The notes under the pieces were generated by a model, which was not told the origin of the DNA, did no database searches, and saw only the letters and a program-made list of their open reading frames with translations. This document shows positions 24,279 to 36,200 of a stretch of 64,000 nt of DNA, piece after piece. The stretch is from Blasia pusilla (Eukaryota; Marchantiophyta; Marchantiopsida; Blasiales). Where the stretch lies: assembly GCA_050084515.1 (NCBI GenBank), contig CM114271.1, positions 61,814,001-61,878,000 of the forward strand, given 5' to 3'. Numbering within the stretch: the stretch's first letter is position 1; each line of letters begins with the position of its first letter. The translations under genes were made by a program, and so were the position numbers.

Positions 24279-24629
24279 TTGCAGCAAAGGGCACCCATGA
24301 CATTGGATGTGATTGCAGGGCGCACCATCTTGAGAGTGCATGAGGTTTTTCCATATGGTGTTCTCTTATTGGAGGGACGCAATGGTATGGTTTGGAAGGA
24401 CCATATGCGTAATTGTGCGCCATGTCACCTTCCTAACATTGACTGTACAATTGATCCAAGTTTAGCAGGAGTTCTTGCAGGCTTGCGATGTATGTTGTGT
24501 GGTTTCGCCCGTGGTGTAGCCATGATGATAGTCTGTGATGGATGTTCGAGAGGACGGCATATGGCATGTTTGACGCCACCTCTTACTGGGGTTCCTCACG
24601 GACGATGGATGTGTCTCAGATGTACATAG
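24279..24629 (+). pseudogene. integrase C-terminal part ending in a PHD finger
   Basis: This 116-codon frame continues the integrase frame. Its first part (TILRVHEVFPYGVLLLEG, NCAPCHLPNID) is a conserved tail that I associate with algal gypsy elements. The end forms a PHD zinc finger with Cys71, Cys74, Cys86, Cys89, His94, Cys97, Cys112 and Cys115, the C4HC3 pattern, including VCDGCSRGRHMACL and GRWMCLRC. PHD fingers read histone H3 tails, so the module could guide integration much as chromodomains do in chromoviruses. All eight zinc ligands are intact although the rest of the element is decayed. Confidence 0.88.
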
Positions 24630-24830
24630 AGAAGATAGTTCTAGATTCCGACTTGTGTGTGCGACATGGATGACATGAAGGCGACTAACGATGGGGCCAC
24701 ATGAGCACCCGACCTTTTTGCTCTTAGCGTCCGAGAGATGTATGTTATGGTAGGTATGGATAGATGACTATCTGGAGTTAGAGGGACCTAACCAACTGCT
24801 AGGGGGGCGATTGGAAATATTTTGGTATTT

Positions 24831-27265
24831 TTTGTCTCGTTGTTTGGATGCCATGAGTTAGCATGGGATCGTGCTTGTTTATGTGTATGTTTGGTGACAA
24901 CGATGTATGTTGTATAACGATGTGTATGCGCACGACACTCTACAATACAAGTTCAAGTTTGATGAATCTTAGACCAAGTGCCCAACTCTTCAAAACTCTA
25001 CACTTTGTAGAGTTCAATATTACCCTCACAACTTAATGAATGCATTCCCATTTTATAGAACACTTGAGAAATTATATTGGGACATCACTACAGCCAGATG
25101 ATATTCTACGCATCAACCCTAATTTTGTGAAGCTCTCCATGCATGTCATATGTGAAGTCTATTTCATAATTACAACCCTTTTTCCCCTATACTAAGCTAA
25201 TAAGCTAAAGAGAATGGGTTAAAAAAGGAGTTAAATTTTCAGTTTAACTCTTTAAATTTTCTTTTTATTTTTCAACTCTTATCTTAATTTTACTTGAGAT
25301 TTTTTTAATTTAAAAGATGTTGTCAAGTCCCATATTATTTATTGCTTTTTCATTCTTCTATAACTAATATCTTTGACTTATAAAATTTTGGGCTTGTGAG
25401 GGAAAATTTTATCTATATTTTAGAAAAAATAAAATTAATACTAGGTTAAAAATGAGGAGGGAAATTAAGACAATGGTGGAAAAAAATCCAAAATGAAGAA
25501 AAAGAAATTTTTTCAAATAACAAACAGGGTTAAAAAAGACCGAGGACGTTTTTCCATTCATAACAACGAGGGAAAAGACATGATTTTTTTTTCAATACGG
25601 AAGGAAAATAAATGGTATTTTCTCAAAATGGTGTTTTTATTTTGGTTTTAAACACGAGTCTATAGTTTGCATGAAAGCTCTTTGATAATTGTGCAAGCAA
25701 GAAAGATATAGTCGTTAATATTTTAAGGTTAGTATCCATAGTTAGAAACATTAGTAGGTAAGTCTAGAACTATGGTCATCACAACGAGGGAAAAGACATG
25801 ATTTTCTTTTTCAATACGGAAGGAAAATAAATGGTATTTTCTCAAAATGGTGGTTTTGTTTTGGTTTTAAACATGAGTCTATAGTTTGCATGAAAGCTCT
25901 TGATAATTGTGCAAGCAAGAAAGATATAGTCGTTAATATTTTAAGGTCGAGTATCCATGGTTAGAAATATTAGTAGGTAAGTCTATATTTTACAAGAAAT
26001 GGTCCGACACTAATTAGGACCCAAAATATATTGAAATTTTTTAAATAATAGTTTATAGTTGTGCCACAACACCCCTTTAATCCGAATGTGCTAACTGCTC
26101 ACACCTCCAACATTACAATGGACACTAAAATTTGTAAGGGTATTCAACATTTTACAAATATCTTTAGAAATAGATGTCTTAAGAGAGGGTGAGGAAAAGG
26201 GTTGCACACAAGTTTTTTCCATTTTAAAATTTCACATTTATGGCTATTTTTGTTACTTTTTCCCATTTTAATATCTTAACCAACGTACTAATTGGAGATT
26301 TTTCTATTGAAACTTCAAAAAGCAAACGTGAAACTTTCCTAGACGTAAAAAAATTAGGTTTACCGATTTTACAAAGAATGTAAAGACATTGTTGAATATT
26401 TATGAGGCATAAATATCCACATTCTTCGCTTCCTAATCTGCCACACTACCTTCTACATCTACCCAATGGGGAACTAACTCTGCCAACAACACATGGAACC
26501 TTTGCTCTCTAATGGAACTAAAATGAGGGGCATTTAAATTTTTAGCGTCTTCTCCATTTCCCAGGAAAATGGCGGGACTTCCTAGCATAAAGGTGACCTA
26601 ATGTTTTTATTGTAGTTCATGGGAGACTCCCTTACAAGTTGAATTTGATTGCGGGGGTGGAAAATTTGCGACCAATAAGCCTTGCTACTGGCCCTTCAAT
26701 CGCCACCTGCATCAAAGCACGTGTAAAATGGAACTCCTCAGTTTAAAAGCACCTTGGGTTTCCATATAATCTAGACTAGTATACAAAATGGGTCTGATCA
26801 CGCTGCACACAAAAAAGTACTACTTGTCGTAAGAAAAACACTTTCTTGGTGCCATGTGTCGAAGAAAAAAAATTACTTATAACTCCGAAGTCACCCTCTA
26901 ATGATAATATAGATGATGGGAAGTTAAAAGTACGAAGTTATGAAAATGAGAAAGGACAACCACCAGATGGTTGGGATGGGATGCACTCACTTTCGACCAT
27001 AGTGCTATGCAGATCATGCTTGCAAATATTATGATCAACAAGTGCAGACGTTGAGTGAAATCCATAGCCGGACTGATCATGCCTCCATGTGCCTGGTTTT
27101 TGGACCACCAACCCCATCACAGCACCAACATCCCCTTCAGTTTCATTCCCCATTTGCAAGGATGGTGAGATCTGGCAGCCTTTGATCAGCAAGACAAAGC
27201 ACATCCTGTCGTGTGGGCAAGATTGATAGACAGACAGAGAGTGAGCGAGTGAGAGAGATTCTTGA
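24831..27265. other. AT-rich spacer downstream of the retroelement
   Basis: No gene was recognised. It holds a 218-bp tandem duplication (25563-25988) and otherwise simple AT-rich sequence. Part of the proximal region could be the unrecognised 3' end of the retroelement. The part next to 27266 lies downstream of the ATPase stop codon and may include its 3' untranslated region. Confidence 0.6.
25563..25988. repeat. two-copy tandem duplication, 218-bp period
   Basis: The segment starting ACAACGAGGGAAAAGACATG at 25563 recurs at 25781. The two units are nearly identical through GAAATATTAGTAGGTAAGTC, differing by a few substitutions and short indels, so the duplication is fairly recent. It contains no reading frame. 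Confidence 0.9.
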
Positions 27266-30200
27266 CTAGTGAGGGAAGAGGACACTTGAGAGCACCTGGT
27301 AAGCTGCCCACACGGGGTTTTCCGGGTGGGGCCTGTTGAACTGCTCACTGGCCATGTGGAAGAGTCTGGTGAATCGATTGCTGGAAAGCAGGAGTACACA
27401 TGACACCGTGAACACAATCGCTGCATATATTGCCTGCGAAGTCGGACCCACAGAATGAACATGAGTCTGCTGAGAAATCAGTAGTGATGTACTTCCTTCA
27501 CTGGTGATCCTTCTTGCTCAATGCTCTTACAAATATTCGTGGAAGACTGATTTTGAGAAGATCTAGAGGGCGGATTCGTTCTGTTCTAAACAGGATTAGA
27601 TTTGAGAAGAGGATTCTTTTTCCTTTCTTTTGAAATGTATCGCAAGGGCATATCTGCCAGGTATATTGAATCGAGCGGAGAGTACCGCACTCACAGTGAG
27701 AAAGTAATTCAGAAAAACACTGCGTCGAAAAGTGGAACCAAAGGTGAATGCAAAAGCTGTTGTGACGAATTGCAGGTACACAGTCCAAAATATCACGTTA
27801 GATTCCCAGTTGTCTCCCAGTGTCCACCAGGCAGCACCTGCTGAGTACCTGTGCCACAACGAATCAAATTCATGAGGAGAAAGTAGAGCTTCCAGGAGAA
27901 TCACTGCATTTGGATTAATGAAAGGGACAGTCTTGCTACTAATGGATAAGCGCTGCATCATAAATCAATCCGAGGATCTTACTTCGCAGGCCACTGCACG
28001 TAACCTGCTGAATTTGTCATGTAGATCAAAGCAATGGCCAAGAAGACGGCGTTTGTGAACCAGATGCCCAGTATCGATGCCACATTTCGTGGACCCAGGA
28101 GCGAAGACGTTGGCCTTTCCTGTGTAGAAAGTAGCAAACGATGTCTAAGACAGATATGTGATTCTCTTCTCCATAAATCGAACGTATCGAATAAAGTTTC
28201 CTTGTCCTCCCATACCCACGTCAAGAGGATCATTTGAGAATGAGACCAGAAATTAACGACACGACACGGCATCCCATACCCTACCTATCCGTCCTATCCA
28301 ATTCAGTGCGACAATCTGTTTTCACACGGTCTTCTACTTTTCACATCCTGCACATGTACGAAACAGCCCATTCCTCTGAATGTCATTGTAGCCAATTCTC
28401 ATCTTACTATTCTTAGGTAGAGGACAATCTAACAATTTCTGCATGTTTCAGGTGGTAACTTCACGTTCGTCTGGTTGAAATTTTGACTCCTCAAAGTTAG
28501 GGAAGATTGTAAGCCACCTTGCCGAGTTTCTTCGCCGGATGGCTAAGAGTCATAGAATAGCCAAGACTAATAACGGCCACACCGTCAATAATCAGGTAGT
28601 CCATTTGACAAGCGATTACACCATACCTGCAAGCATCAGGTTCAAAAAATCACGAACCATCTCAAACTATTCCGTCGGGACCTCTTCTTTATACGTATGA
28701 CGACCTATCCTATCTCTCTTAGCCAACTCTGAACATTCCCAGACAATCCTAGGTTCTATATGCTTACTGCTGCCTGATGGGCAACTAGACGTTGTTTCTT
28801 TTGTATGATCTAATCACAGGATTTTTTTCATAAGATGCAAAAGGACCGAGGGAGCACTTTCGAAGCCCAAGCCACACAATGGTATTCCACAGCTATCCTC
28901 CGAAACATTCACGAGTCTAATCTTCGGCTCTCTTCCTTGATTCAGAAACCTAGTCAACAGAACATCCAGGCCCTTTTTACCTCCGTGATTTAGAAGTTTG
29001 CTATGAAAGGTGGGTCTAGCTCTGAAGAGGAGGTAGACTTCCTCGTCTATCCCATGTCCGCCAGAAAACCGTGAGCTAGATTTCCGCGAGGCCCAATAAC
29101 AGATATTACAGAGATGGTTATATCAGCATAGATTATAGGTAAAATTACTCACCAGTTGCAAGCCAGTTTTAACATCGAGAACGTTAGGCCGTACATGATG
29201 AGGAATTTATAGCAAGCGAAGGACGTATGCAAAGCTCCTCGACCCTCTCGTAAGAGGTCTACCACAGAAGAAACCTGGAGGAAAGCCTCAAGTAAGGAAC
29301 TGCTCTTTCAGATTTCATGATGGACCCAAAGATTCTGGCTTTCATGCCCTTCCAACTGGCTGAAAATAATCCTACTGCCAGTCCAGGCCAGCCTCTGAGC
29401 AGAACTGATTCCTAACAAGCAACATTTATGATTCGAGACGAAGATGGTCTGTGTGTAGGGAGTCTTGTGACAGCAAAGACGCAAGCTCTTCATCACCTTT
29501 TGAAAGAGACGAGGAACAAGATCAAGAATCAGGAGAGACTCGAAAAGCTTACCGACTTGGCTTCAGACGTGAAAGGGGAAACAACAGATGCTTCCGTTTT
29601 GCTTAACGCAAGGCCGGCATGTGCAGATCGGAGTGCTCCACAATCGTTGCCACCATCCCCGCACATGCCCACCACTAGTCCCCTGTTTCGATGCATGTTC
29701 ACTACTTGTACCTGCTTGGCAAACAAATGTCAGTCGGTAACACAATGCAACAACTGGAATGTCGATGAAGTAGTAATTGTGGGATAACCAAGTATAGGTA
29801 GACCCGGCTTTCTGTCTTGGATAGATAGCAAGTTGTTTCGGGACTTTCATGATCATCTCACTCCATGCAGCTCATATGAGAATTCTTTTCCACAGGCTTT
29901 GCAGGGAAGAAAGCTCGAGGGTACTTCACCTTATCCCCAGGAGCGAAGCGAGCATAGATACGAGTATAGAATAGAAGTTGGGTCATCGCTCCACAATCAA
30001 GGAGTGCATTGAATGCTTTCCCTGTGACGGCCAGTTCTACGAGACCCTTGTCTAGATCCTCCTGGTGTTCTCTCTGCATCTCCTGTGTGTCCATCGACTT
30101 CTGGTTGGGATCGTGATCTGCACCCATGATCGACCATGTGACTCTGACCATACAACCAACCATCCAACGGGGATTCAATCTAGCTTGTTAGTGGATCTCC

Positions 30201-33200
30201 ATCCATGCATCAATGACAGTAGAGGCAAGAAAAGAAGTGAACCTGCAGCAAAACCCAAGATCTACTGAAGATCTGAAACGCAGTTAGTTGAGATTCGGAA
30301 ACTTTGCTTCCTTTCTAATTGTGAAACTTTCGCGAAAGTTATACGCATTGAGGTAGGGAGGAATGGGTCAATGCATTGCAACATTTCCAACCTGCCACCT
30401 TCGTTGTCAGTGTCAGCCAAAATCATCGATACGTGTTGTTCAACCATTCCGCACTTCTTCGCAATGTAGTAACCAGTTTGAGCATTGTCTCCCGTGACCA
30501 TCAATGGACGTACCTGTGTATTCATTAAAGTATCATTTGGACCCACCCGCTTGCATTGAAAAACTTTACATCAACAAGTAATTCTAGTATGTCACTCAGT
30601 TCCTGGACTCTAAAGCATGATCATGCCACAACAACTTCCTACCTCGCCATCTTTCAGTGCTTCGATAGATTCTTGGGTGTCCCCCTTGAGCTCGTTTCGG
30701 AACATGAGGAGCGCCACAAATGAGAGTCCACTTTCCAGCTGATCCCTTGATAAAGACAGGAGATCGCTTCTGTTATCTGGCTTACCAAGGTTTCTGCACC
30801 AAAATGTGAGGTCATGAGAAAAAAATTGGTTTGAAACATTTTCAGGGTTGTAAAAAATTCACGGCAACGGAAACAACAGAGCGTAGAAATAAATCAGAAG
30901 AGAGACCTGTGACTTAGGCCGAGTGTGTAGCAGCCGTTTAGGGAGCATGGCCTCTGGAAACGTGAAGATAATCCTCTGGAAGGCTCGCTGGATCAGTGAT
31001 TTCTCCAATCTTCTCAAACGAGCCCTGAAGCACAATTCAGACCGAGGACTGCTGGAGCTGATAATCTGTTCCTCCACCGAAATTGCAAAACGCTTAGGAA
31101 TCAACAATCAAGACCAGCTGATCGTACCTTACAGTAAACATGGCACACTCCTTCAGCATCTTCAACAATGACACTCATTGTGGCACGATTATGATCAAAC
31201 TCATAACGCTTGAGTATTGTTAACTCCTCCGTCCCCTTGCGGACCACTGGATTGTCTTGCGACTCGATCAAATCCCACCCAGTTTCTGAGAACATTCTAA
31301 CCTGCAGTGTCAATGTTTCAACTCAATTATGTACATCATCAGAACTGCGAAAACTTCACAACTGAAACGAGGAACAGCTGCTGTGTTCTGCTCGTAAAGA
31401 ATGTCAGACCCTACTCGTAATTTGTCGTTGGAATTATACGAGCTCAAGTACTCATGCCAGAATTCATGTTGGAACTTCAGGCTAATACTCGGAACTTGTT
31501 AGAGAGATGCTCTCCTTGTTCCATCACTCCCTCACTCCCACCAGGATCTTTTTCCCACTCCCTTTCCAGGTAGAAGAGCCTTTCTCAGTACTAACATCGA
31601 GGTGCCACTACTTACCACGTATGTGGCAACACTGGTATGTTCTAAAAAAATTTCTCGTTCAAGCTGATCGGAAATTTCCTTTAGAAACCTTCCCTTTTCC
31701 GTTGGAAACCCAAATGGTGAATCAGGATAAACCTATTCACCATGACATTGTGGTCCCACAGATCCAGAATAACAGAGACTTCTGTCTCCGTGGAAGAAAT
31801 TAGGACAACGGTGGGTGTGCAACACAGTCCATGCTACCCCCCAAACGATGGCATCACATCTTCCGCACAAGCATCCTATGATAGTGTTGAAAGTAGGATA
31901 TTACCTGCCTAGAAGCATAATCTAGATCGTCGTTAGAATGTACCTCGACTTCGTTGCCCACAAATTGGTGGCCAAATCGAGTGACAGCATGGCAAGTGGC
32001 CAGACCGTGCATTGTCAGCGAGTTTACGTCCTGGGAGTTTGTTTGAATAAATAGCTGATTGTCAAACGAAGGACGATGACCTTCAACCTCAGAGCTGCTT
32101 TGCACTCCAATGAAGTCCAGTCCATCTTTTGTTAGAGTCCCTGTCTTGTCGAAGCAAAAGACGCGTATCTTTCCAGCAATGGCTATGCGCTTAGGATTAA
32201 GGCAGTAAATTCCCATTCGCTGCTTCCACAGCACAAACATGGCAAACTGCACCTTCTCATACCATATAGATAAAGCTCGGCACAAAATGTTTGGCAAATG
32301 AACGTTGCTACTTGCAAGCCATGCTCTGAAGGCAACACAGTCAGCAACCTTCTCCCTTTGGGGATATTGGGTTCAGAAGTTTCCTCGTGATATGAACTTG
32401 AACTGGAGCACAATAGAGAGCGACGACACAAACCTTAAGACGATCTACTGCATGAAGTTGTCCCACCTCCAGGGCAACTGGCAACAATGGAGATACAGTC
32501 TGACTTATGATGGCGGAGCAATAACCGAATTTGGTCACCCATATGCTTTTTTGTCCGTTATTTTGCTGCACAATCCAGTGGCCTCGTAAATCAATTTGTT
32601 TACGAATGTTGGGAAACGAAAACCCATCTAAACACCACAACTGACTTAGTTCAATGCACAGCTCTCGATTGATAGAGGCACTCTGGACTAGCTCTCGCTC
32701 TTGAAAATCTGGACTGCTTATCCCTCATCATCTTTCTGACATCCACTAGATAGGCCACCCAATGCTTCACTTCAGAAAAGGGATAAATACTCGTGTCCCA
32801 CTTTTTCAGACGAAGCCAATGCTGACCAGTCACCTGGAAAAGTAGGGAGATGACGAAGCACACTGCAGCGTAACAGAGGAGACTTAGAACCACGATGGGA
32901 AGCTCCTCGTCATACTTAAAGACCATGCGCTCAGGGTACAGGATGGAAGACAGAAGTGCTCCTTTAGATGTTGCCATGCCTGGAGAAAACGGTCCCAAAT
33001 AGTGATGCACGACATAACAAACAGATGCTCGCTTCTTCTGACAGACGTTACTTGCACTCTCGCGACTACACAAGCTAATAGTCCCAACATTCTGCAGGAG
33101 AGATGCTGTCCAGTCAAAAGTTGAGATTTGTGCCAATCCTCATCAGCTGAGGGTTTAAGTTCAGGCACCCTAACTATGGAAAGCATCAAAATCTCGCCGT

Positions 33201-36200
33201 GAATTTCAGAACAGGTCTAGAAATAATTGCAGATTCGAGTATATTAGGCAGTACCCGTTGCGCTGACAACTCCAAGCACCTCATCCGATGGGCATGTTCC
33301 TGCCTGCAACACTGTGGCGCCAGAGAAGAGAGTATGTCGAGAACCGCGACCTTGAGGGTCATAGGCATCTTGGCTATTGTTAGCAGCATACTTTTGTACT
33401 GGCATTGACTCCCCTGTTAAACTACTCTCATCGCATATACAGAAACCTGAAAGGAGAACGCGAACCTGATGATTACAATATGCATCTCAAACGCAAGGAT
33501 ACAGACTAACGAGATTGAAGAGACAAAGCGGATTTCAAAGACCAGTACCCTTACTCAAGTACGACGGGACAAGGTTGAGGAACTTTATTGGTCGATGGAA
33601 AACAGTCTGGGTGATGCCGGAGGGTTCGGGCTGTAATCAAATTCCTTAGAATCTCAGGATCACGTGTGGATAAATGGCCATCAGGACAATAATGAGCAAA
33701 AATGAAAATATGGTGCAGCTCTTGTCCTTGAACTGATTGAAAGTGTCTAACCCAGCAGTCAAAATTCGATAGCACCGTTTCTCGGGTCGGGTACCAGAAG
33801 TCTGTGGCAGACGTTAGCAGGAACTCAACTTATCTAACAAACACAAGGACCTGCTGCTCACCTCTGATAATGACTAAATCACAAGGAAGTAACCAGTCAC
33901 TCTTGATCTTAGCGATGTCCCCAGGAACCATATCACGAGACTCAATCGTGATCCATTTTCCGTTCCGCATCACAACTGCTTGTGTCTTGTACTCGCTTAT
34001 CTGCATCAAGAGAACCCAAAGCTCGACGTCGGTGGATCGGTGGGGCACACCAATCAACCTCATCTCAAGGATTATGAGTCTTAAAACTCCAACAACAATA
34101 TTGGTAGAATTCAGTGAGACAACAGACTAGCCAGTCACCTTAGCGATTGCGAGCTGAGACCTGCGACGCGTGAAGATGGTGACACAAGCACTGAGCAGGA
34201 CAACGCTGATCAGGATCACCGCTATGAACAAATACGCCAGCCATAGATAGTTCATGTACATAATGACTTGGTACGCATGGAACAGGGTGAACACTTCATC
34301 GTAGACAGTGAACCAGAATGATTCAGCTCGGAACGGAATCTCATTAGGTCCTAGCTCCTCCAATCTTGCTTCTGCCTCGTCCGTTGACAACCCCCCGGAA
34401 CGCTGGAATCACAATGTCAACCACAGTTTTACTAAAGAGCACCACGTCAAGTGACACCGGGATTCTACTCGTTGCAGTGCGATACTGAACTGATGGGAAT
34501 CAATCGCGCTTGATTTCCTTGTGCAACAGAAATCAACTTAGCTCGTGGAAAACTTCGGGCCGTGTAGACAGAGTTTTCGATTATATAAAGTATTTTGTAT
34601 ATGAAATCAACGAACATATAATAGTCGCAAGTAACAATTACGAATCAGGTGAGGATATGTACAGGGAGAGCACAACGAGCTATGGAATCATCGACAGCAC
34701 ATTTCGAGGTGAGACGATGTCACGAGCAAGTCCGGTACTGTCTATGGTGCATCGTATATAGTGGATGCTGCATGCTCCAAGAACTGCCTCATAAAGGAAA
34801 GGAAACAGGGAAAGATCGAGTCTACGGGGAGCAATAATTCCTCACCTCTAGAAAAGCGGCATAGTTGTTGCCCACTTCGTAATGTGCCTGGTACAGAGAA
34901 TCACCAGCAAACAAAAAGCGCTGTGCTTGAAAAATGACATAGCGCGTCCCACTTTTAGTGCGAAGAATTTCGAGGGTGTCCGAATGTCCCTGCCGGTCTG
35001 CTGGCACCACCAAGCCCTTGTCACAACCACAACAGCACCACTATCAAATTTTGTCTTGAAGACCTTTCGATGCCGACGTGAATGTCCCTTTAGCATTAGC
35101 AGGACGACATCACCCCGTCCAGAAACCGCACTCTATATCGTTCAGTAGAGAGGACCTGGATATGTCCCTACCTTGAGTGTGCGAGCTTGGTGCACCAGGA
35201 AGGAAGCATCGCTGCAGAGGATCTCTTGCTGGTGCGGCGCCCACACATGAACCAGTTGAGCCTTGGACAAAGTGCAGGGTGATCGGAACCAGTTGTGTAC
35301 TTGGTCGCGATTCAGCATCCAGACGGTAAACCAAATGCCCATCAGCCACCAAAGCACAAAGTATACCTGCCATCCCAACCCATCTCAAAACCTGAGCAAT
35401 GATCCAATTGACATGGAAAATTCCTGACAGTGATTCGGTGAATGTATAATCCCATCCCCTGTCAAAGAAACTTAGATGACTGCATGGAATCTGTATCTGT
35501 AGTCTGGCAGGCAAGCGTGTTGGCGATTTGAGGGTTTCAGATTCTTTCGTTTCTCATCAAGTATTCAATTTCAATCACTGATATTTTTGTCCACTGATGG
35601 GAACTCGCCAGAGGGTGTCTTGAAGGTTCACGTCTTCCCCTCTTTTCCAGCGTTTGAGAGCATTTATGAAAATTCGATTTGTGTTAAATCCCGCTCAACA
35701 TTGCAATTCTCCATCGGTAAGGTTTCAGAACATAATTTTGCGAAGCTGATGTCTTTACAATGAGATTCATCAAAGTGTCTGTCTATTGATGACCAACGTG
35801 CTACCGTTGAGTTATTTTCTCCTTCCATGACTCTTTCAATTCTGCAATAAGTTCCCATAAGTCCCACAAACTGAAACTTCGGATGTCTCACGTGAATAAT
35901 CAACAGCAGATTTGGTGAAGTTCGAAGTCTCTGGTTCGAAGTCGCAGGAGTGTTTCAGACACGCGGCCACTGGGAAACAAGCTCTATGCAGAGGGCTCAC
36001 CAACCTCGATAGAATTCCACGATCAGAACAAGTCACTAGAAGCACAACACGAATCCTGACTTGGGCTTCATGGTTCCAAAGAGACCAGCCGATGGACTAG
36101 GGAAGCAATCTGAGTTCATCGACATATATTCAGTTCCACCCGAATCCGGAGTCAGCGCAGAGCATGAATGTCCACAATTATCGTCCACAGGAACCTCGGT

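Larger units (their letters stand above)
17098..24830 (+). mobile_element. decayed Ty3/gypsy retroelement with DNA methyltransferase and PHD finger
   Basis: The module order is shared 5' repeat (17098-17861), gag, CCHC knuckle, aspartic protease, cytosine-5 methyltransferase, reverse transcriptase (YIDD), RNase H, HHCC integrase and C-terminal PHD finger. RT before RNase H before integrase is the Ty3/gypsy order. The reading frame is broken by at least four frame changes and many stops, so this copy cannot be autonomous. The 5' start is placed where homology to the copy at 61351 begins (TGTAACGTC versus TGTCACGTC). A purine-rich stretch at 24810-24818 may be the polypurine tract, but I found no second copy of the 5' repeat downstream, so the 3' LTR is missing or unrecognisable and the right boundary is approximate. 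I recall DNMT-bearing gypsy elements being described in the charophyte Klebsormidium and in dinoflagellates; this looks like a land-plant relative. Confidence 0.88.

Noticed and set aside
24279-24629. Chromodomain at the end of the integrase
   Set aside because: The C-terminus has a full C4HC3 zinc-ligand pattern typical of PHD fingers and no chromodomain aromatic cage.
27596-27844. Plus-strand frame opposite ATPase exon 19
   Set aside because: The minus strand encodes conserved membrane segments joined in phase with neighbouring exons; the plus frame is a shadow.
30907-31024. A tiny intron inside ATPase exon 11 explaining the frame change
   Set aside because: The two halves meet with family-typical spacing, leaving no room for an intron; a one-base change is simpler.
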